From assembly GCF_002237595.1 (NCBI RefSeq), contig NZ_CP022529.1, forward strand, positions 5,238,001-5,302,000: DNA of 64,000 nt, in the 5' to 3' direction. The stretch is from Labrenzia sp. VG12 (GTDB taxonomy: Bacteria > Pseudomonadota > Alphaproteobacteria > Rhizobiales > Stappiaceae). The notes below the pieces were generated by a model that was not told where the DNA came from, did not search any database, and saw nothing but the letters and a program-made list of their open reading frames with translations. Positions 8,814 to 18,520 of this stretch are shown in pieces (position 1 is the stretch's first letter; every line of letters begins with the position of its first letter). The position numbers and the translations under genes are program-made.

Positions 8814-9338
8814 GCTTATGGGTACTCCATATGAATTCGTTCCTGCGACAGCATGCAGCAAACGTGGTGAACGATCTGCTAACGACGCGGCTCAAGAAGT
8901 GTAAACCGACGCTGTGCGACGCTTGCCGATGAGCGCAACCTGGATTCTGTATTCAATCGAGCAGGAAGGCGGCTCATGCGACTTGAGCGAAATTCTAACA
9001 CACTCATTCGAGTAGAAATATTTCCTGTTGATGCAATTATTAATAAAAGCTGAATGAAAAATCTCCGGACTCACATCGAATTTGAGTATGCAGAGATCGA
9101 AAAAAGGAGTAATACTTGAATGTCGGCTTTTATTTCAAAGTTTTTAAATTGCTTTAACTCAATTTTATCTATACCTGTTGTTAACTATAGTCATATTTGT
9201 CAGCGTTTTTTCAAAGATGGATGGTAAATTTAACTGGTTGGAAAGCTCTCTGTCCTAGGGTGAGTTCATGTTCGAACGGACAAAAAAAGATCCGTCGGAC
9301 TTTGAAGCTGTCAACTCAGTGGTACTTGGAGCAAACAC
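8814..9338. other. 525-bp AT-rich divergent intergenic region between minor pilins and flp
   Basis: No convincing gene. The region is clearly richer in A and T than its surroundings and should hold divergent promoters for the minus-strand pilin unit and for flp. It contains a CtrA-like TTAA-N6-TTAAC pair at 9144-9158 and TTAAC at 9181-9185. AAAGGAG at 9103-9109 precedes an ATG at 9120 that opens only 35 codons. The flp ribosome binding site is GGAG about 8 nt before 9339. Confidence 0.6.
9144..9158 (+). promoter_or_regulatory. CtrA-like TTAA-N6-TTAAC site upstream of flp
   Basis: TTAA and TTAAC are separated by 6 nt, one less than the canonical CtrA spacing of 7. A site with the same 6-nt spacing lies upstream of cpaB. 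CtrA control of pilin genes is known in Caulobacter; here it is inferred. Confidence 0.35.
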
Positions 9339-9524
9339 ATGAAAAACCTTATCAACCGTTTCGTAAAAGACGAATCCGGCGCAACTGCAATTGAATACGG
9401 CCTGATTGCCGGCCTGCTGTCCATCGTCATCATCGGCGCTCTGCAGCTCACCGGTACGTCTCTGGAAGGCGTCTTCACCGCTATTCAGGACTCGCTCGAC
9501 TCTGCATCGATCGGCGGCGAATAA
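9339..9524 (+). CDS. flp: Flp/Fap-type major pilin
   Basis: A 61-residue Flp prepilin. The class IVb leader is MKNLINRFVKDESG, with predicted cleavage between Gly14 and Ala15; the mature protein begins ATAIEYGLIAGLL with the conserved Glu (+5) and Tyr (+6). One hydrophobic helix (residues 18-40) and a short C-terminal tail follow. It is the main subunit of the Tad pilus; CpaA encoded just downstream is the expected peptidase. GGAG precedes the ATG by about 8 nt, and a strong terminator follows, so flp can be made in excess of the assembly genes. Confidence 0.95.
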   Translation: MKNLINRFVKDESGATAIEYGLIAGLLSIVIIGALQLTGTSLEGVFTAIQDSLDSASIGGE

Positions 9525-9558
9525 GTCTACGTTTGGCGCGCAAGCGCAAGACGACGCG

Positions 9559-9585
9559 AAACGGGCAGATTTCTGCCCGTTTTTG
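9559..9585 (+). terminator. Strong rho-independent terminator after flp
   Basis: Perfect 9-bp arms ACGGGCAGA / TCTGCCCGT at 9561-9580 with a very small loop, preceded by AA and followed by TTTT. It lies 35 nt after the flp stop and separates pilin from assembly-gene expression. Confidence 0.85.
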
Positions 9586-9668
9586 CGTTTCACGGCCCCA
9601 TGGCTGCGAAACGTTAACTGTCTCCCGATACGATTGCGGTCATCGACCAACAGCCGAGTGAAAGACCA

Positions 9669-10175
9669 ATGAGCGAAGCTGCGATCCTGGTGATCTTCCC
9701 GATGCTTGTTGCCTTTGGTGGCGCATCGGATCTCCTGACCATGACCATCCAGAACAGGGTTGCCCTGCTGCTGGTGGCCGGTTTTGCCGTGGTTGCGCTT
9801 GTCACCGGGCTTCCCCTGACCGGCTGGGGCCTGCATCTGCTCGGACTGTTGCCGGTCTTCCTGGTTTGCTTCGGCTTCTTCGCGGCAGGCTGGATGGGCG
9901 GTGGTGATGTGAAGTTCATCAGTGCCATCGCTCTGTGGATCGGCTTCACCCCCCAATTGGCGGAATTCACTTTGCTGGTCGCACTCTATGGTGCGATGTT
10001 GACGATCGGCCTTCTTCTCATGCGCCGTGTGGTCCTGGTGCCCAATGCCCTGGCCAGGCAGGACTGGTTTGCGCGTCTGCATGACGCCAAGAGCGGCATT
10101 CCCTACGGCATTGCGATTGCGGTCGCCGGTCTGCAGGTCTATCCGTCGACCATCTGGTTCGCGTATGTCGGCTAG
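9669..10175 (+). CDS. cpaA: Prepilin peptidase CpaA/TadV
   Basis: A 168-residue polytopic membrane protein, an aspartic prepilin peptidase of the short TadV type without the N-methylase domain. Seen: the first catalytic Asp21 in GGASDLLTM and the second, Asp80, in the WMGGGDVKF motif, with about five or six hydrophobic helices. It would cleave the Flp leader and perhaps the TadE-type pseudopilins. It stands between two terminators, so it may be transcribed alone or by read-through from flp. Confidence 0.92.
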   Translation: MSEAAILVIFPMLVAFGGASDLLTMTIQNRVALLLVAGFAVVALVTGLPLTGWGLHLLGLLPVFLVCFGFFAAGWMGGGDVKFISAIALWIGFTPQLAEFTLLVALYGAMLTIGLLLMRRVVLVPNALARQDWFARLHDAKSGIPYGIAIAVAGLQVYPSTIWFAYVG

Positions 10176-10217
10176 TTAGAGAAGCGGTCCCACCGACCTT
10201 CCGGTCGTGGTCACCAA

Positions 10218-10259
10218 GTGATACCCGCCGTGTGATACCCGCCGTCTGGCGGGTTTTTT
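10218..10259 (+). terminator. Terminator after cpaA with a tandemly duplicated 5' arm
   Basis: ACCCGCC at 10237-10243 pairs with GGCGGGT at 10248-10254 around GTCT, followed by a T run to 10259. The 14-bp unit GTGATACCCGCCGT occurs twice in direct tandem (10218-10231 and 10232-10245), so two copies of the 5' arm compete for one 3' arm. Confidence 0.8.
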
Positions 10260-10442
10260 GTGACCGCCGGGTCCTCTTCTACCGATCTGCGAGCCGATCC
10301 GGACACAGTCGGCGCTGAATGCTCTTGTTGACGGGTGGGAACTGGTGTCGACTTGACGGGTGTGCCATCAAACGGGTTTCGTCCGCAGAGTTAGAAGGCG
10401 AAGATCGATCAGTTTTTCGCAAATTGAAAAAAAATTAAGAAA

Positions 10443-10477
10443 GTTTTCAGTAAAGTTAACGGATATTAACTGAAAAC
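10443..10477. promoter_or_regulatory. Inverted repeat upstream of cpaB enclosing a CtrA-like pair
   Basis: GTTTTCAGT and ACTGAAAAC form perfect 9-bp arms 17 nt apart. The interior contains TTAA-N6-TTAAC (10456-10470). It lies about 92-126 nt before the cpaB ATG, a reasonable place for an operator. Confidence 0.5.
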
Positions 10478-10568
10478 ATCTACATCTGATTAACCATGTT
10501 TTGACCAATTACCCCTCATTCTAAGAAATGAACAGTGCGAGTCTGCACAGGAATATTGGGTTTAGGTC

Positions 10569-11333
10569 ATGAAAATCGCTCGAATTTTCGTTCTGGCAAT
10601 CGCCGTTGCCGCTGGCATCATCGCCTTTAGAATGGTGATGCTGTCGGGAGGCAAGCCTGAACAGGTTGTCGTTACCGAGGCACCGGAACAGAAAAAAGCA
10701 CTGGTTCTGGTCGCCAAGAAAGACATTCAGCTTGGCGGAAAACTCGCAGCCGAAGACATGACCTGGGCGGATTGGCCTGAAGATGCCATTCCTCTTGGCG
10801 TGGTCAGCAAGGCTGTCAACCCGGGAGCTGAGGAAGACTATCTGGGCCGAATCGCCAAGGCTCCGATTTTCGCCGGTGAGCCGATCCGTCCCGAACGTCT
10901 GATCAACACCGACAAGGGTTTCATGGCTGCCATCTTGCCCAAAGGCAAACGGGCGATCGCGGTGAGCGTGGATGCGGAAACGACCGCAGGCGGTTTCATC
11001 CTGCCGGGAGACAAGGTCGATCTTATTCTCACGCGCAAATCCGACACCGGAGCGATCAGCGAAACCATTCTTGAAAATGTGCGGGTTCTGGCGATCGACA
11101 CGACAACCGCCGGCGAGCAGGACAAGAAAAGTCTGAACCCGAAGAAAACCGCGACACTGGAGCTGACACTGTCACAGTCGGAGGTCGTGGCCCAGGCGCA
11201 GAAAGTCGGCACGATCGATCTGGCCCTGCGTAGCGCGCAGGATTCCGCCGACGATGCTGTCGCGGAAGACACCCGTCGGCGCGGCGTCAGTTACGTGAAA
11301 TTTGGCGTGACCAGCCAGGCAGGTTCGCAATGA
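10569..11333 (+). CDS. cpaB: Flp pilus assembly protein CpaB/RcpC
   Basis: A 254-residue periplasmic protein with an N-terminal membrane anchor or uncleaved signal (MKIARIFVLAIAVAAGIIAF). It has a SAF-type domain at residues about 45-110 (VLVAKKDIQLGGKLAAEDM ... GEPIRPERL), then the conserved AILPKGKRAIAVSVDAET and GFILPGDKVDLILTRK blocks. RcpC/CpaB proteins work with the secretin and pilus stability. It is the first gene of the cpaB-tadC unit and overlaps the longest cpaC frame by 4 nt. Confidence 0.93.
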   Translation: MKIARIFVLAIAVAAGIIAFRMVMLSGGKPEQVVVTEAPEQKKALVLVAKKDIQLGGKLAAEDMTWADWPEDAIPLGVVSKAVNPGAEEDYLGRIAKAPIFAGEPIRPERLINTDKGFMAAILPKGKRAIAVSVDAETTAGGFILPGDKVDLILTRKSDTGAISETILENVRVLAIDTTTAGEQDKKSLNPKKTATLELTLSQSEVVAQAQKVGTIDLALRSAQDSADDAVAEDTRRRGVSYVKFGVTSQAGSQ

Positions 11334-12778
11334 CCCAGATTTACAAGAGAACGTCCAGCGTGAGGGGCGCGATGAAACACTTTCTGAAACAGATTGCAGC
11401 CACGGCTATGCTCGCTGGAACGCTCCTTGCAGGATCGGTGCCTGCGGCGGTAGCCGAAGGCAATTTTCCCAGCCAGGTTCATGTTGCTGCCGGTGAACGA
11501 GCCATCGGACGCATTCTGAATGTGGGGGTTGGCCGCTCGGTGGTGATCAATCTCGCGGAAGACGCCGCCGATGTGCTGGTGTCGAACCCCGAAATCGCGG
11601 ATGCGGTCCTCAGGACCCCTCGTCGGATCTTTGTCATCGGCAACACCGCCGGCCAGTCGCGCCTGGTGCTATTCAGCCGCAGTGGCCGGGAACTGGCCAG
11701 CTTTGACGTCCGGGTCGAGAAGGACACTTCCGATCTGACCCGTATCATTCGCAAACTCATCCCCGGCACGCGAATCCATGCCGAATCGGTCAATGGAAGT
11801 GTGATTCTGAGCGGGAGCGCGAAAAGCACGCTTGAAGCACAGCAGGCCGCGGACATTGCCGCCAAGTTCGAAGGCGCAAAAAGCGGCTCGGAAGTCGTCA
11901 ATCTGATTGCCGTCGAAGGCAAGGATCAGGTGCATCTGAAAGTGACGGTTGCCGAAGTCGAGCGGTCGATTATCAAGCAGCTCGGGGTTCAGTTCTCCGG
12001 CACCGTCGGAACAGGCAACTTCACGCCTTTCTTCCAGAATCTGCCGAATTTCACCGTGAACCCGAACATCGTCAACCAGGCGGTCGGGGGCATGCAATTC
12101 GCCAGAGGGGCAACCTCCATCACCGCACAGATCGACGCGCTGCAGCGCGACGGCGTTATCCGGACGCTCGCGGAACCGACGCTGACAGCCATTTCGGGCG
12201 AAAATGCGAGCTTTCTCGCCGGCGGCGAATTCCCGATCCCGATCTCCCAGGACAACAACGAAGTCACCGTTGAGTTCAAGAAATTCGGTGTTGGCCTGGA
12301 CTTTACGCCAGTGGTTCTTTCTGGCGGGCGGATCAGCCTGCGCGTCAAGACGGAAGTCAGTGAGCTCAGCAACGAGGGGGCGGTTACCTTCTCCAACATC
12401 ACGATTTCCGCTCTCAAGGTACGGCGCGCTGAATCGACCATGGAATTGCCTTCCGGCGGTACGCTCGTGATGGCCGGGCTGCTGAAAGAACGTTACCAGC
12501 AGGCTGTGGATGGTGTTCCCGGCCTGATGCAAGTGCCGATTCTCGGCAGCTTGTTCAAAAGCCGGGACTTCCTCCGGCAGCAATCCGAACTGGTGGTTTT
12601 TGTGACGCCCTACGTGGTGCAGCCGGTCGCGGCGAGCAAGCTTCAGCGCCCGGACAAGAACTTCGTCATTCCAACGGATGCCGAGACAGTCTTCCTGAAC
12701 CGGTTGAACAAGATCTTTAGCCCCAGCGGGACCGCCGAAGGCACGTATCACGGCCAGGTCGGATTCATTTACAAGTGA
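11330..12778 (+). CDS. cpaC: Type II/IV secretin CpaC/RcpA
   Basis: A 482-residue outer-membrane secretin. After the signal peptide come the pilus N-domain (GRSVVINLAEDAADVLVSNPEIADAV split by repeats), a BON-like segment, then the secretin core at about residues 240-450 with IDALQRDGVIRTLAEPTLTA, the GEFPIPISQ motif and the C-terminal VPGLMQVPILGSLFKS block. Two starts are possible: ATG 11330 overlaps cpaB (ATGA), while ATG 11372 begins directly at the signal peptide (MKHFLKQIAATAMLAG) and has GAGGGG 5 nt upstream, so 11372 may be the true start. It forms the outer-membrane pore for the pilus. Confidence 0.93.
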   Translation: MTQIYKRTSSVRGAMKHFLKQIAATAMLAGTLLAGSVPAAVAEGNFPSQVHVAAGERAIGRILNVGVGRSVVINLAEDAADVLVSNPEIADAVLRTPRRIFVIGNTAGQSRLVLFSRSGRELASFDVRVEKDTSDLTRIIRKLIPGTRIHAESVNGSVILSGSAKSTLEAQQAADIAAKFEGAKSGSEVVNLIAVEGKDQVHLKVTVAEVERSIIKQLGVQFSGTVGTGNFTPFFQNLPNFTVNPNIVNQAVGGMQFARGATSITAQIDALQRDGVIRTLAEPTLTAISGENASFLAGGEFPIPISQDNNEVTVEFKKFGVGLDFTPVVLSGGRISLRVKTEVSELSNEGAVTFSNITISALKVRRAESTMELPSGGTLVMAGLLKERYQQAVDGVPGLMQVPILGSLFKSRDFLRQQSELVVFVTPYVVQPVAASKLQRPDKNFVIPTDAETVFLNRLNKIFSPSGTAEGTYHGQVGFIYK

Positions 12779-12788
12779 GGACGGACGG

Positions 12789-13505
12789 ATGAAGACGAAA
12801 AAAATGATCCGGATCGCGATCGCTCCCAGAACCGCACTTGTCCTCACCGGATGCCTTGCTGTGATGGGGTGCCAAAGTCAGACCCAGCAGCCCGCAGCAC
12901 TGCTTGCTTCCAATGACTATCAGCTAAGGCATCCGATCGTGGTGACCGAAGCGCCGGAGACACTGGATCTGCCGCTTGGTCGGAATACGCGACGGCTCAG
13001 CGGACCGATCGTCGGAACCATCAGCTCCTTTGGTGTCGACAGCCGGCAGCATGGAAATGGGGCAGTCGAGATCCTGGTGCCGTCGGGTGGAGCCAACGAA
13101 GCTGCGGTGCACGCGGTGACGCCACAGATCCGCAAGGCCCTGCAGCAGGGCGGTGTTTCCAGGTCACGGATCAGCACGCGCACCTACGCGGTTCAGGATG
13201 CATCGGCAGATGCACCTATAAGGCTGTCCTATCCGAAGATGAAGGCAACCGCCGGCGAGTGCGGTGCCTGGCCACAGAACATCGGTGGGCATTTCAACCG
13301 GAATGAGGACTACGAAAACTACGGCTGCGCCACTCAGGCGAACCTGGCTGCCATGGTCGTCAATCCGTCCGACCTGCTGACACCGCGGGCGTCGACGCCT
13401 GCCGACCAGGGACGCCGTGCCGTGGTTCTGGAGAACTACCGGAAGGGCGACGTGACAGCCTCCGACTACAATGAAGGTGTCGGAGCCGAGATCGCAGAAG
13501 ACTAG
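12789..13505 (+). CDS. cpaD: Pilus assembly lipoprotein CpaD
   Basis: A 238-residue CpaD-family lipoprotein. The N-terminal signal ends in LAVMGC, a lipobox-like site with Cys at about 28; another Cys occurs at LTGC a few residues earlier. The conserved CpaD C-terminal block is clear: FNRNEDYENYGCATQANL followed by AAMVVNPSDLLTPR. It probably helps secretin targeting or stability at the outer membrane. It starts 10 nt after cpaC and ends 8 nt before cpaE, inside the same operon. Confidence 0.9.
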   Translation: MKTKKMIRIAIAPRTALVLTGCLAVMGCQSQTQQPAALLASNDYQLRHPIVVTEAPETLDLPLGRNTRRLSGPIVGTISSFGVDSRQHGNGAVEILVPSGGANEAAVHAVTPQIRKALQQGGVSRSRISTRTYAVQDASADAPIRLSYPKMKATAGECGAWPQNIGGHFNRNEDYENYGCATQANLAAMVVNPSDLLTPRASTPADQGRRAVVLENYRKGDVTASDYNEGVGAEIAED

Positions 13506-13513
13506 GTGATAAT

Positions 13514-14821
13514 ATGAGTGCCAATCCAGACTTGAAAAATATGTCCGGTTACATGGACCCCATATCCGAGCTGTCCCATCAGTCTTATGGCGGCAGCGAC
13601 GAAGGCATGCATATTGGAGCCGTTCCGCGCATCACCATACATGCTTTCTGCCAGACGGACGGCACCATGCGCACGGCGGAAGCTGCCATGGAAGACCGGC
13701 GTATGGCCAAGGCGCACCTGAAGCTCGACATGGGCGGCATACCGTCCGCGATCGAGACCTTCGAACAGGCGCCAACCCCGAACCTGATCGTGGTGGAGAC
13801 CTCCGGAAATCGCGAGGATCTTGTCTCCAGCCTCGATCATCTCGCCGAATACTGCGATGCCGGCACAAAGGTGATCGTTATTGGCGACGTGAACGACGTG
13901 ACCCTCTACCGCGACCTGATATCGCGCGGGGTCAGCGAATACCTGGTCACACCCGTCAGCGTGTTCCAGCTGATCGGCGCGATCGGTGAGCTCTATGCTG
14001 ATCCGGACGCCGAGCCGCTCGGTCGCACGATCGCATTCTTCGGGGTCAAGGGCGGTTGCGGTGCGTCGACAGTCGCCCATAACGGCGCCTGGTCCCTTGC
14101 GCGGAGTTTCCAGGCCGAAGTTGTCGTCGCCGATATGGACCTTGCTTTTGGCACGGCAGGACTGGACTACAACCAGGACCCCCTGCAGGGTGTTTTTGAG
14201 GCCATTTCTGCGCCTGAACGCCTGGACGAGACCTATCTCGACCGGATCCTGTCCAAATGCAACGAACACCTCAGTCTCCTGGCGGCCCCGGCGACCCTGG
14301 AGCGGACCTATGACCAGGGTGAGAAGTCGTTTGAGCAGCTGATCGAAACGATGCGCGCCAGTGTTCCGCAAGTGGTCCTTGACGTGCCGCATGCCTGGAA
14401 CGCCTGGGTCAAGCAGACGCTCCTGAGCGTGGACGAGATCGTGATGGTTGCCGAGCCGGACCTGGCCAATTTGCGCAACGCGAAGAACACGGTCGATATG
14501 CTCAAGCAGTTGCGCCCGAACGATCGGCCGCCTCACCTGGTGATGAACAAGGTGAACGTGCCGAAGCGGCCGGAAATCAAACCCGACGAGTTTGCCAGCG
14601 CCCTTGGCCTGACCGTTCAGGCAGCCATTCCCTTTGAGCCGCAGCTGTTTGGGACGGCTGCCAACAACGGTCAGATGATCGGTGAGGTCGACAACAAGCA
14701 CGCCATTGCGCGCATGTTCGAAGATCTGGCGCAGTCCGTGTCCGGAAAAGCCCAGCCGACCAGGTCGGCGCGGCCCGGTCTTGGCGGATTGTTCTCGAAA
14801 TTTAAGCGGAAGACCGGCTGA
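13514..14821 (+). CDS. cpaE: Pilus localisation ATPase CpaE/TadZ
   Basis: A 435-residue protein with an atypical receiver-like N-terminal domain (residues about 50-160, e.g. LIVVETSGNREDLVSSLDHL and EYLVTPVSVFQLIGAIGEL) and a MinD/ParA-type ATPase domain from residue 170. The deviant Walker A motif KGGCGAST lies at residues 179-186; VVADMDLAFGTAGLD is the switch region. TadZ proteins place the pilus machine, often at a pole. The N-terminal 25 residues are poorly conserved and an internal start cannot be excluded. Confidence 0.92.
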   Translation: MSANPDLKNMSGYMDPISELSHQSYGGSDEGMHIGAVPRITIHAFCQTDGTMRTAEAAMEDRRMAKAHLKLDMGGIPSAIETFEQAPTPNLIVVETSGNREDLVSSLDHLAEYCDAGTKVIVIGDVNDVTLYRDLISRGVSEYLVTPVSVFQLIGAIGELYADPDAEPLGRTIAFFGVKGGCGASTVAHNGAWSLARSFQAEVVVADMDLAFGTAGLDYNQDPLQGVFEAISAPERLDETYLDRILSKCNEHLSLLAAPATLERTYDQGEKSFEQLIETMRASVPQVVLDVPHAWNAWVKQTLLSVDEIVMVAEPDLANLRNAKNTVDMLKQLRPNDRPPHLVMNKVNVPKRPEIKPDEFASALGLTVQAAIPFEPQLFGTAANNGQMIGEVDNKHAIARMFEDLAQSVSGKAQPTRSARPGLGGLFSKFKRKTG

Positions 14822-14851
14822 CCGGTCCTACAGCGGAGCAGATAAGTCGTT

Positions 14852-16345
<1,494 letters not shown>

Positions 16346-16353
16346 GGAACGGA

Positions 16354-17385
16354 TTGAGTCTCATGTCCGGATTGGAAGAGTTTCTGACACCCGAAATAAC
16401 CGGTATTGCCGTGGCCCTTCTGGTCATGCTGGCCGTTGGCGGCGTCATTTTCAGCATCTTTGCGCCGACCCTGTCGGGAACCAAGCGCCGGGATCAGCGC
16501 ATGGAGGCGGTTGCCGCGCGCCCGCAATCTGAGAAACAGCGCAAGGCGCTTCGGGATGTCGACAGACGCAAGAAGTCGATCCAGGACCAGCTGAAGGACT
16601 TCGAGGAGCGTCAGCGGGCCAAGCATGACAAGCAGCAGAAAATTTCGCTCAAGACCAAGATGGAACAGGCCGGCCTGGAATGGGAGATGAAGCACTTCAT
16701 CATCTTCAGTGTCATTTGCGGCCTGATCTTTCTGGTGATCGGCTTCATCCTCGGCAGCGGAAACTTGCTGATTGCCCTTGCCCTGGCCTTTGCCGGCAGC
16801 GTGGGTTTTCCGCGCTGGTATGTCGCCAGCAAACGCAAGCGCCGCTTCAACGCCTTTCTTGACGAGCTGCCGAACGGCGTTGACATCATCGTGCGTGGTG
16901 TGAAAGCCGGTCTGCCGCTGGGCGACTGTATCAAGGTTGTTGCCCGTGAAGCGCGCGAGCCGGTCGCAACGGAGTTCCGCAAGATCACCGAGACCCAGGT
17001 GATGGGCATCTCCCTGGCCGAAGCCGTTGCGCGCCTGCCTGATCGCGTACCGGTGCCAGAGGCCAATTTCTTTGCAATTGTGGTGTCCATTCAGCAAAAG
17101 GCCGGTGGTGGTCTCGCGGAGGCGCTCGGTAACCTGTCGAAGGTTCTGCGCGGGCGCAAGGCCATGAAGCGGAAGATCAAGGCGCTCAGCGCGGAGGCAA
17201 AATCCTCCGCCGGGATCATCGGTGCCATGCCCTTTGCAGTTGGCGGTATCATGTTCCTGATTGCGCCGGATTACATCATGACGCTGTTTGTCACGACCAC
17301 CGGCAACATCATCATTGCAGGCTGTCTGCTGTGGATGTTCGTGGGTGTCATGGTGATGCGCCAGATGATCAACTTCGATTTCTAG
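16354..17385 (+). CDS. tadB: Inner-membrane platform protein TadB
   Basis: A 343-residue type II secretion F-domain protein. One N-terminal helix (residues about 12-35), a charged cytoplasmic stretch rich in Lys/Arg/Gln, two helices near 110-150, then the F domain with LDELPNGVDIIVRGVKAGLP and a C-terminal helix pair. With TadC it forms the platform on which CpaF acts. The TTG at 16354 has AAGGA 5 nt upstream; ATG at 16363 would drop three residues and sit 14 nt from the same site, so TTG is kept. Confidence 0.93.
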   Translation: MSLMSGLEEFLTPEITGIAVALLVMLAVGGVIFSIFAPTLSGTKRRDQRMEAVAARPQSEKQRKALRDVDRRKKSIQDQLKDFEERQRAKHDKQQKISLKTKMEQAGLEWEMKHFIIFSVICGLIFLVIGFILGSGNLLIALALAFAGSVGFPRWYVASKRKRRFNAFLDELPNGVDIIVRGVKAGLPLGDCIKVVAREAREPVATEFRKITETQVMGISLAEAVARLPDRVPVPEANFFAIVVSIQQKAGGGLAEALGNLSKVLRGRKAMKRKIKALSAEAKSSAGIIGAMPFAVGGIMFLIAPDYIMTLFVTTTGNIIIAGCLLWMFVGVMVMRQMINFDF

Positions 17386-17398
17386 GGAGGCTCACGTC

Positions 17399-18379
17399 AT
17401 GGATCTCGAGACCATCGTATCGAGCCAGTTCCTGGCGGCCGTTCTGGCCATGGTGGCGGTCACAGGCACCATTTTCTCGCTGGTGTTGCCGCTCTTGTCC
17501 CGCGATACGTTGAAATCGCGGATGAAGACCGTGGCTCTTGAGCGGGACAAGCTGCGGGCCAAGGAGCGGGCGCGCCTTCAGGCTGGCCAGGCCGATGCAC
17601 GTGCCTCGGTGCGCAACCAGCCCAAGGCGAAGATGAAAAGCTTCGTCGACAGGCTCAACCTGAAGGAAATGCTCTCGGATGAAACGACTGTCGAGCGCCT
17701 GCGCATGGCCGGCTATCGAGGGTCGGCTCCGCTTTACTATTTCCTCACGGCCAGAATTGCCCTGCCGGGTGTCATCTTCGTTTTTGCGATCGCCTATGCG
17801 TTCCTGATCCTGCCGGCGACGATCCCGGCGCTGTCAAAGGTCTGCTTCTGTCTTGCCATTGCGGGTGTTGGCGCGTTTCTGCCGAATATCTATCTGAAGA
17901 ACAAGATCGACAAGCGCAAGATAACGATCCAGCGGGCCTGGCCGGACGCCCTCGACCTGATGCTGATCTGTGTGGAATCGGGCATGTCGATCGAGGGCGC
18001 GTTCCAGCGCGTTGCCGAGGAAATCGGGGTTCAGTCCGTCGAACTGGCCGAAGAACTGTCGTTGACGACGGCGGAGCTCTCCTATCTGAGCGAAAGACGC
18101 GTGGCCTATGAGAACCTGGCCAAGCGGACGGGCGTGGACGGCGTGAAGAACGTGATGATGGCGCTCATCCAGGCCGAGCGCTACGGTACCCCCGTCGGGA
18201 CCGCCATCCGCACCATGGCCGACGATACGCGCGAGATGCGCATGCAGCTTGCCGAACAGAAGGCGGCTTCCCTGCCGCCAAAGCTGACCGTGCCGATGAT
18301 CCTGTTTTTCCTGCCGGTTCTGTTCTTCATCATCATGAGCCCGGCCGTCATGCAGGTCTTTGAACAATTTGGCAGTTAG
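17399..18379 (+). CDS. tadC: Inner-membrane platform protein TadC
   Basis: A 326-residue second platform protein of the Tad system. N-terminal helix (residues about 10-35), two central helices (about 115-165), the F-domain block AWPDALDLMLICVESGMSIE, and a C-terminal helix ending VLFFIIMSPAVMQVFEQFGS. GGGAGG sits just before the ATG. It is the last gene of the plus-strand assembly operon and is followed by a long hairpin terminator. Confidence 0.93.
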   Translation: MDLETIVSSQFLAAVLAMVAVTGTIFSLVLPLLSRDTLKSRMKTVALERDKLRAKERARLQAGQADARASVRNQPKAKMKSFVDRLNLKEMLSDETTVERLRMAGYRGSAPLYYFLTARIALPGVIFVFAIAYAFLILPATIPALSKVCFCLAIAGVGAFLPNIYLKNKIDKRKITIQRAWPDALDLMLICVESGMSIEGAFQRVAEEIGVQSVELAEELSLTTAELSYLSERRVAYENLAKRTGVDGVKNVMMALIQAERYGTPVGTAIRTMADDTREMRMQLAEQKAASLPPKLTVPMILFFLPVLFFIIMSPAVMQVFEQFGS

Positions 18380-18400
18380 CGCCTGTTCTTCGCCAGACAA

Positions 18401-18440
18401 ATGCAAGAACGCCGGGTGCCATGCCCGGCGTTTTTTGCAT
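18401..18440 (+). terminator. Terminator at the end of the tad operon
   Basis: AACGCCGGG and CCCGGCGTT pair over 9 bp around TGCCATG, followed by six T. The flanks ATGCAA and TTGCAT can extend the stem. It ends cpaB-tadC and marks the boundary to the minus-strand sugar cassette. Confidence 0.88.
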
Positions 18441-18520
18441 GAACCGGGGAAAGTGCAGCGCCATGTCTGTTGCATCCTATGACCGGGCGCAAAAGCCAAC
18501 ATTGCCCATAGTGGTACCGA

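Larger units (their letters stand above)
10176..10568. other. 393-bp intergenic region: terminator, dyad and promoter region of the cpaB operon
   Basis: No gene was found. The left part holds an imperfect hairpin and the duplicated terminator stem at 10218-10259. The right part (10400-10560) is AT-rich and holds the GTTTTCAGT/ACTGAAAAC dyad, TTAA-N6-TTAAC inside it, and TTAACCAT at 10490-10497. This is the expected promoter region of the seven-gene cpaB-tadC unit. Confidence 0.6.

Noticed and set aside
8892..9074. 60-codon minus-strand frame between the pilin units
   Set aside because: AT-rich, no family resemblance and no ribosome binding site; most likely part of the promoter region.
9255..10082. 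275-codon minus-strand frame over flp and cpaA
   Set aside because: Antisense to two recognised pilus genes and crosses a terminator.
18401..18440. Hairpin after tadC as a bidirectional terminator
   Set aside because: The minus-strand side has only a short T-poor tail and the minus-strand operon ends 80 nt away, so only the plus direction is claimed.
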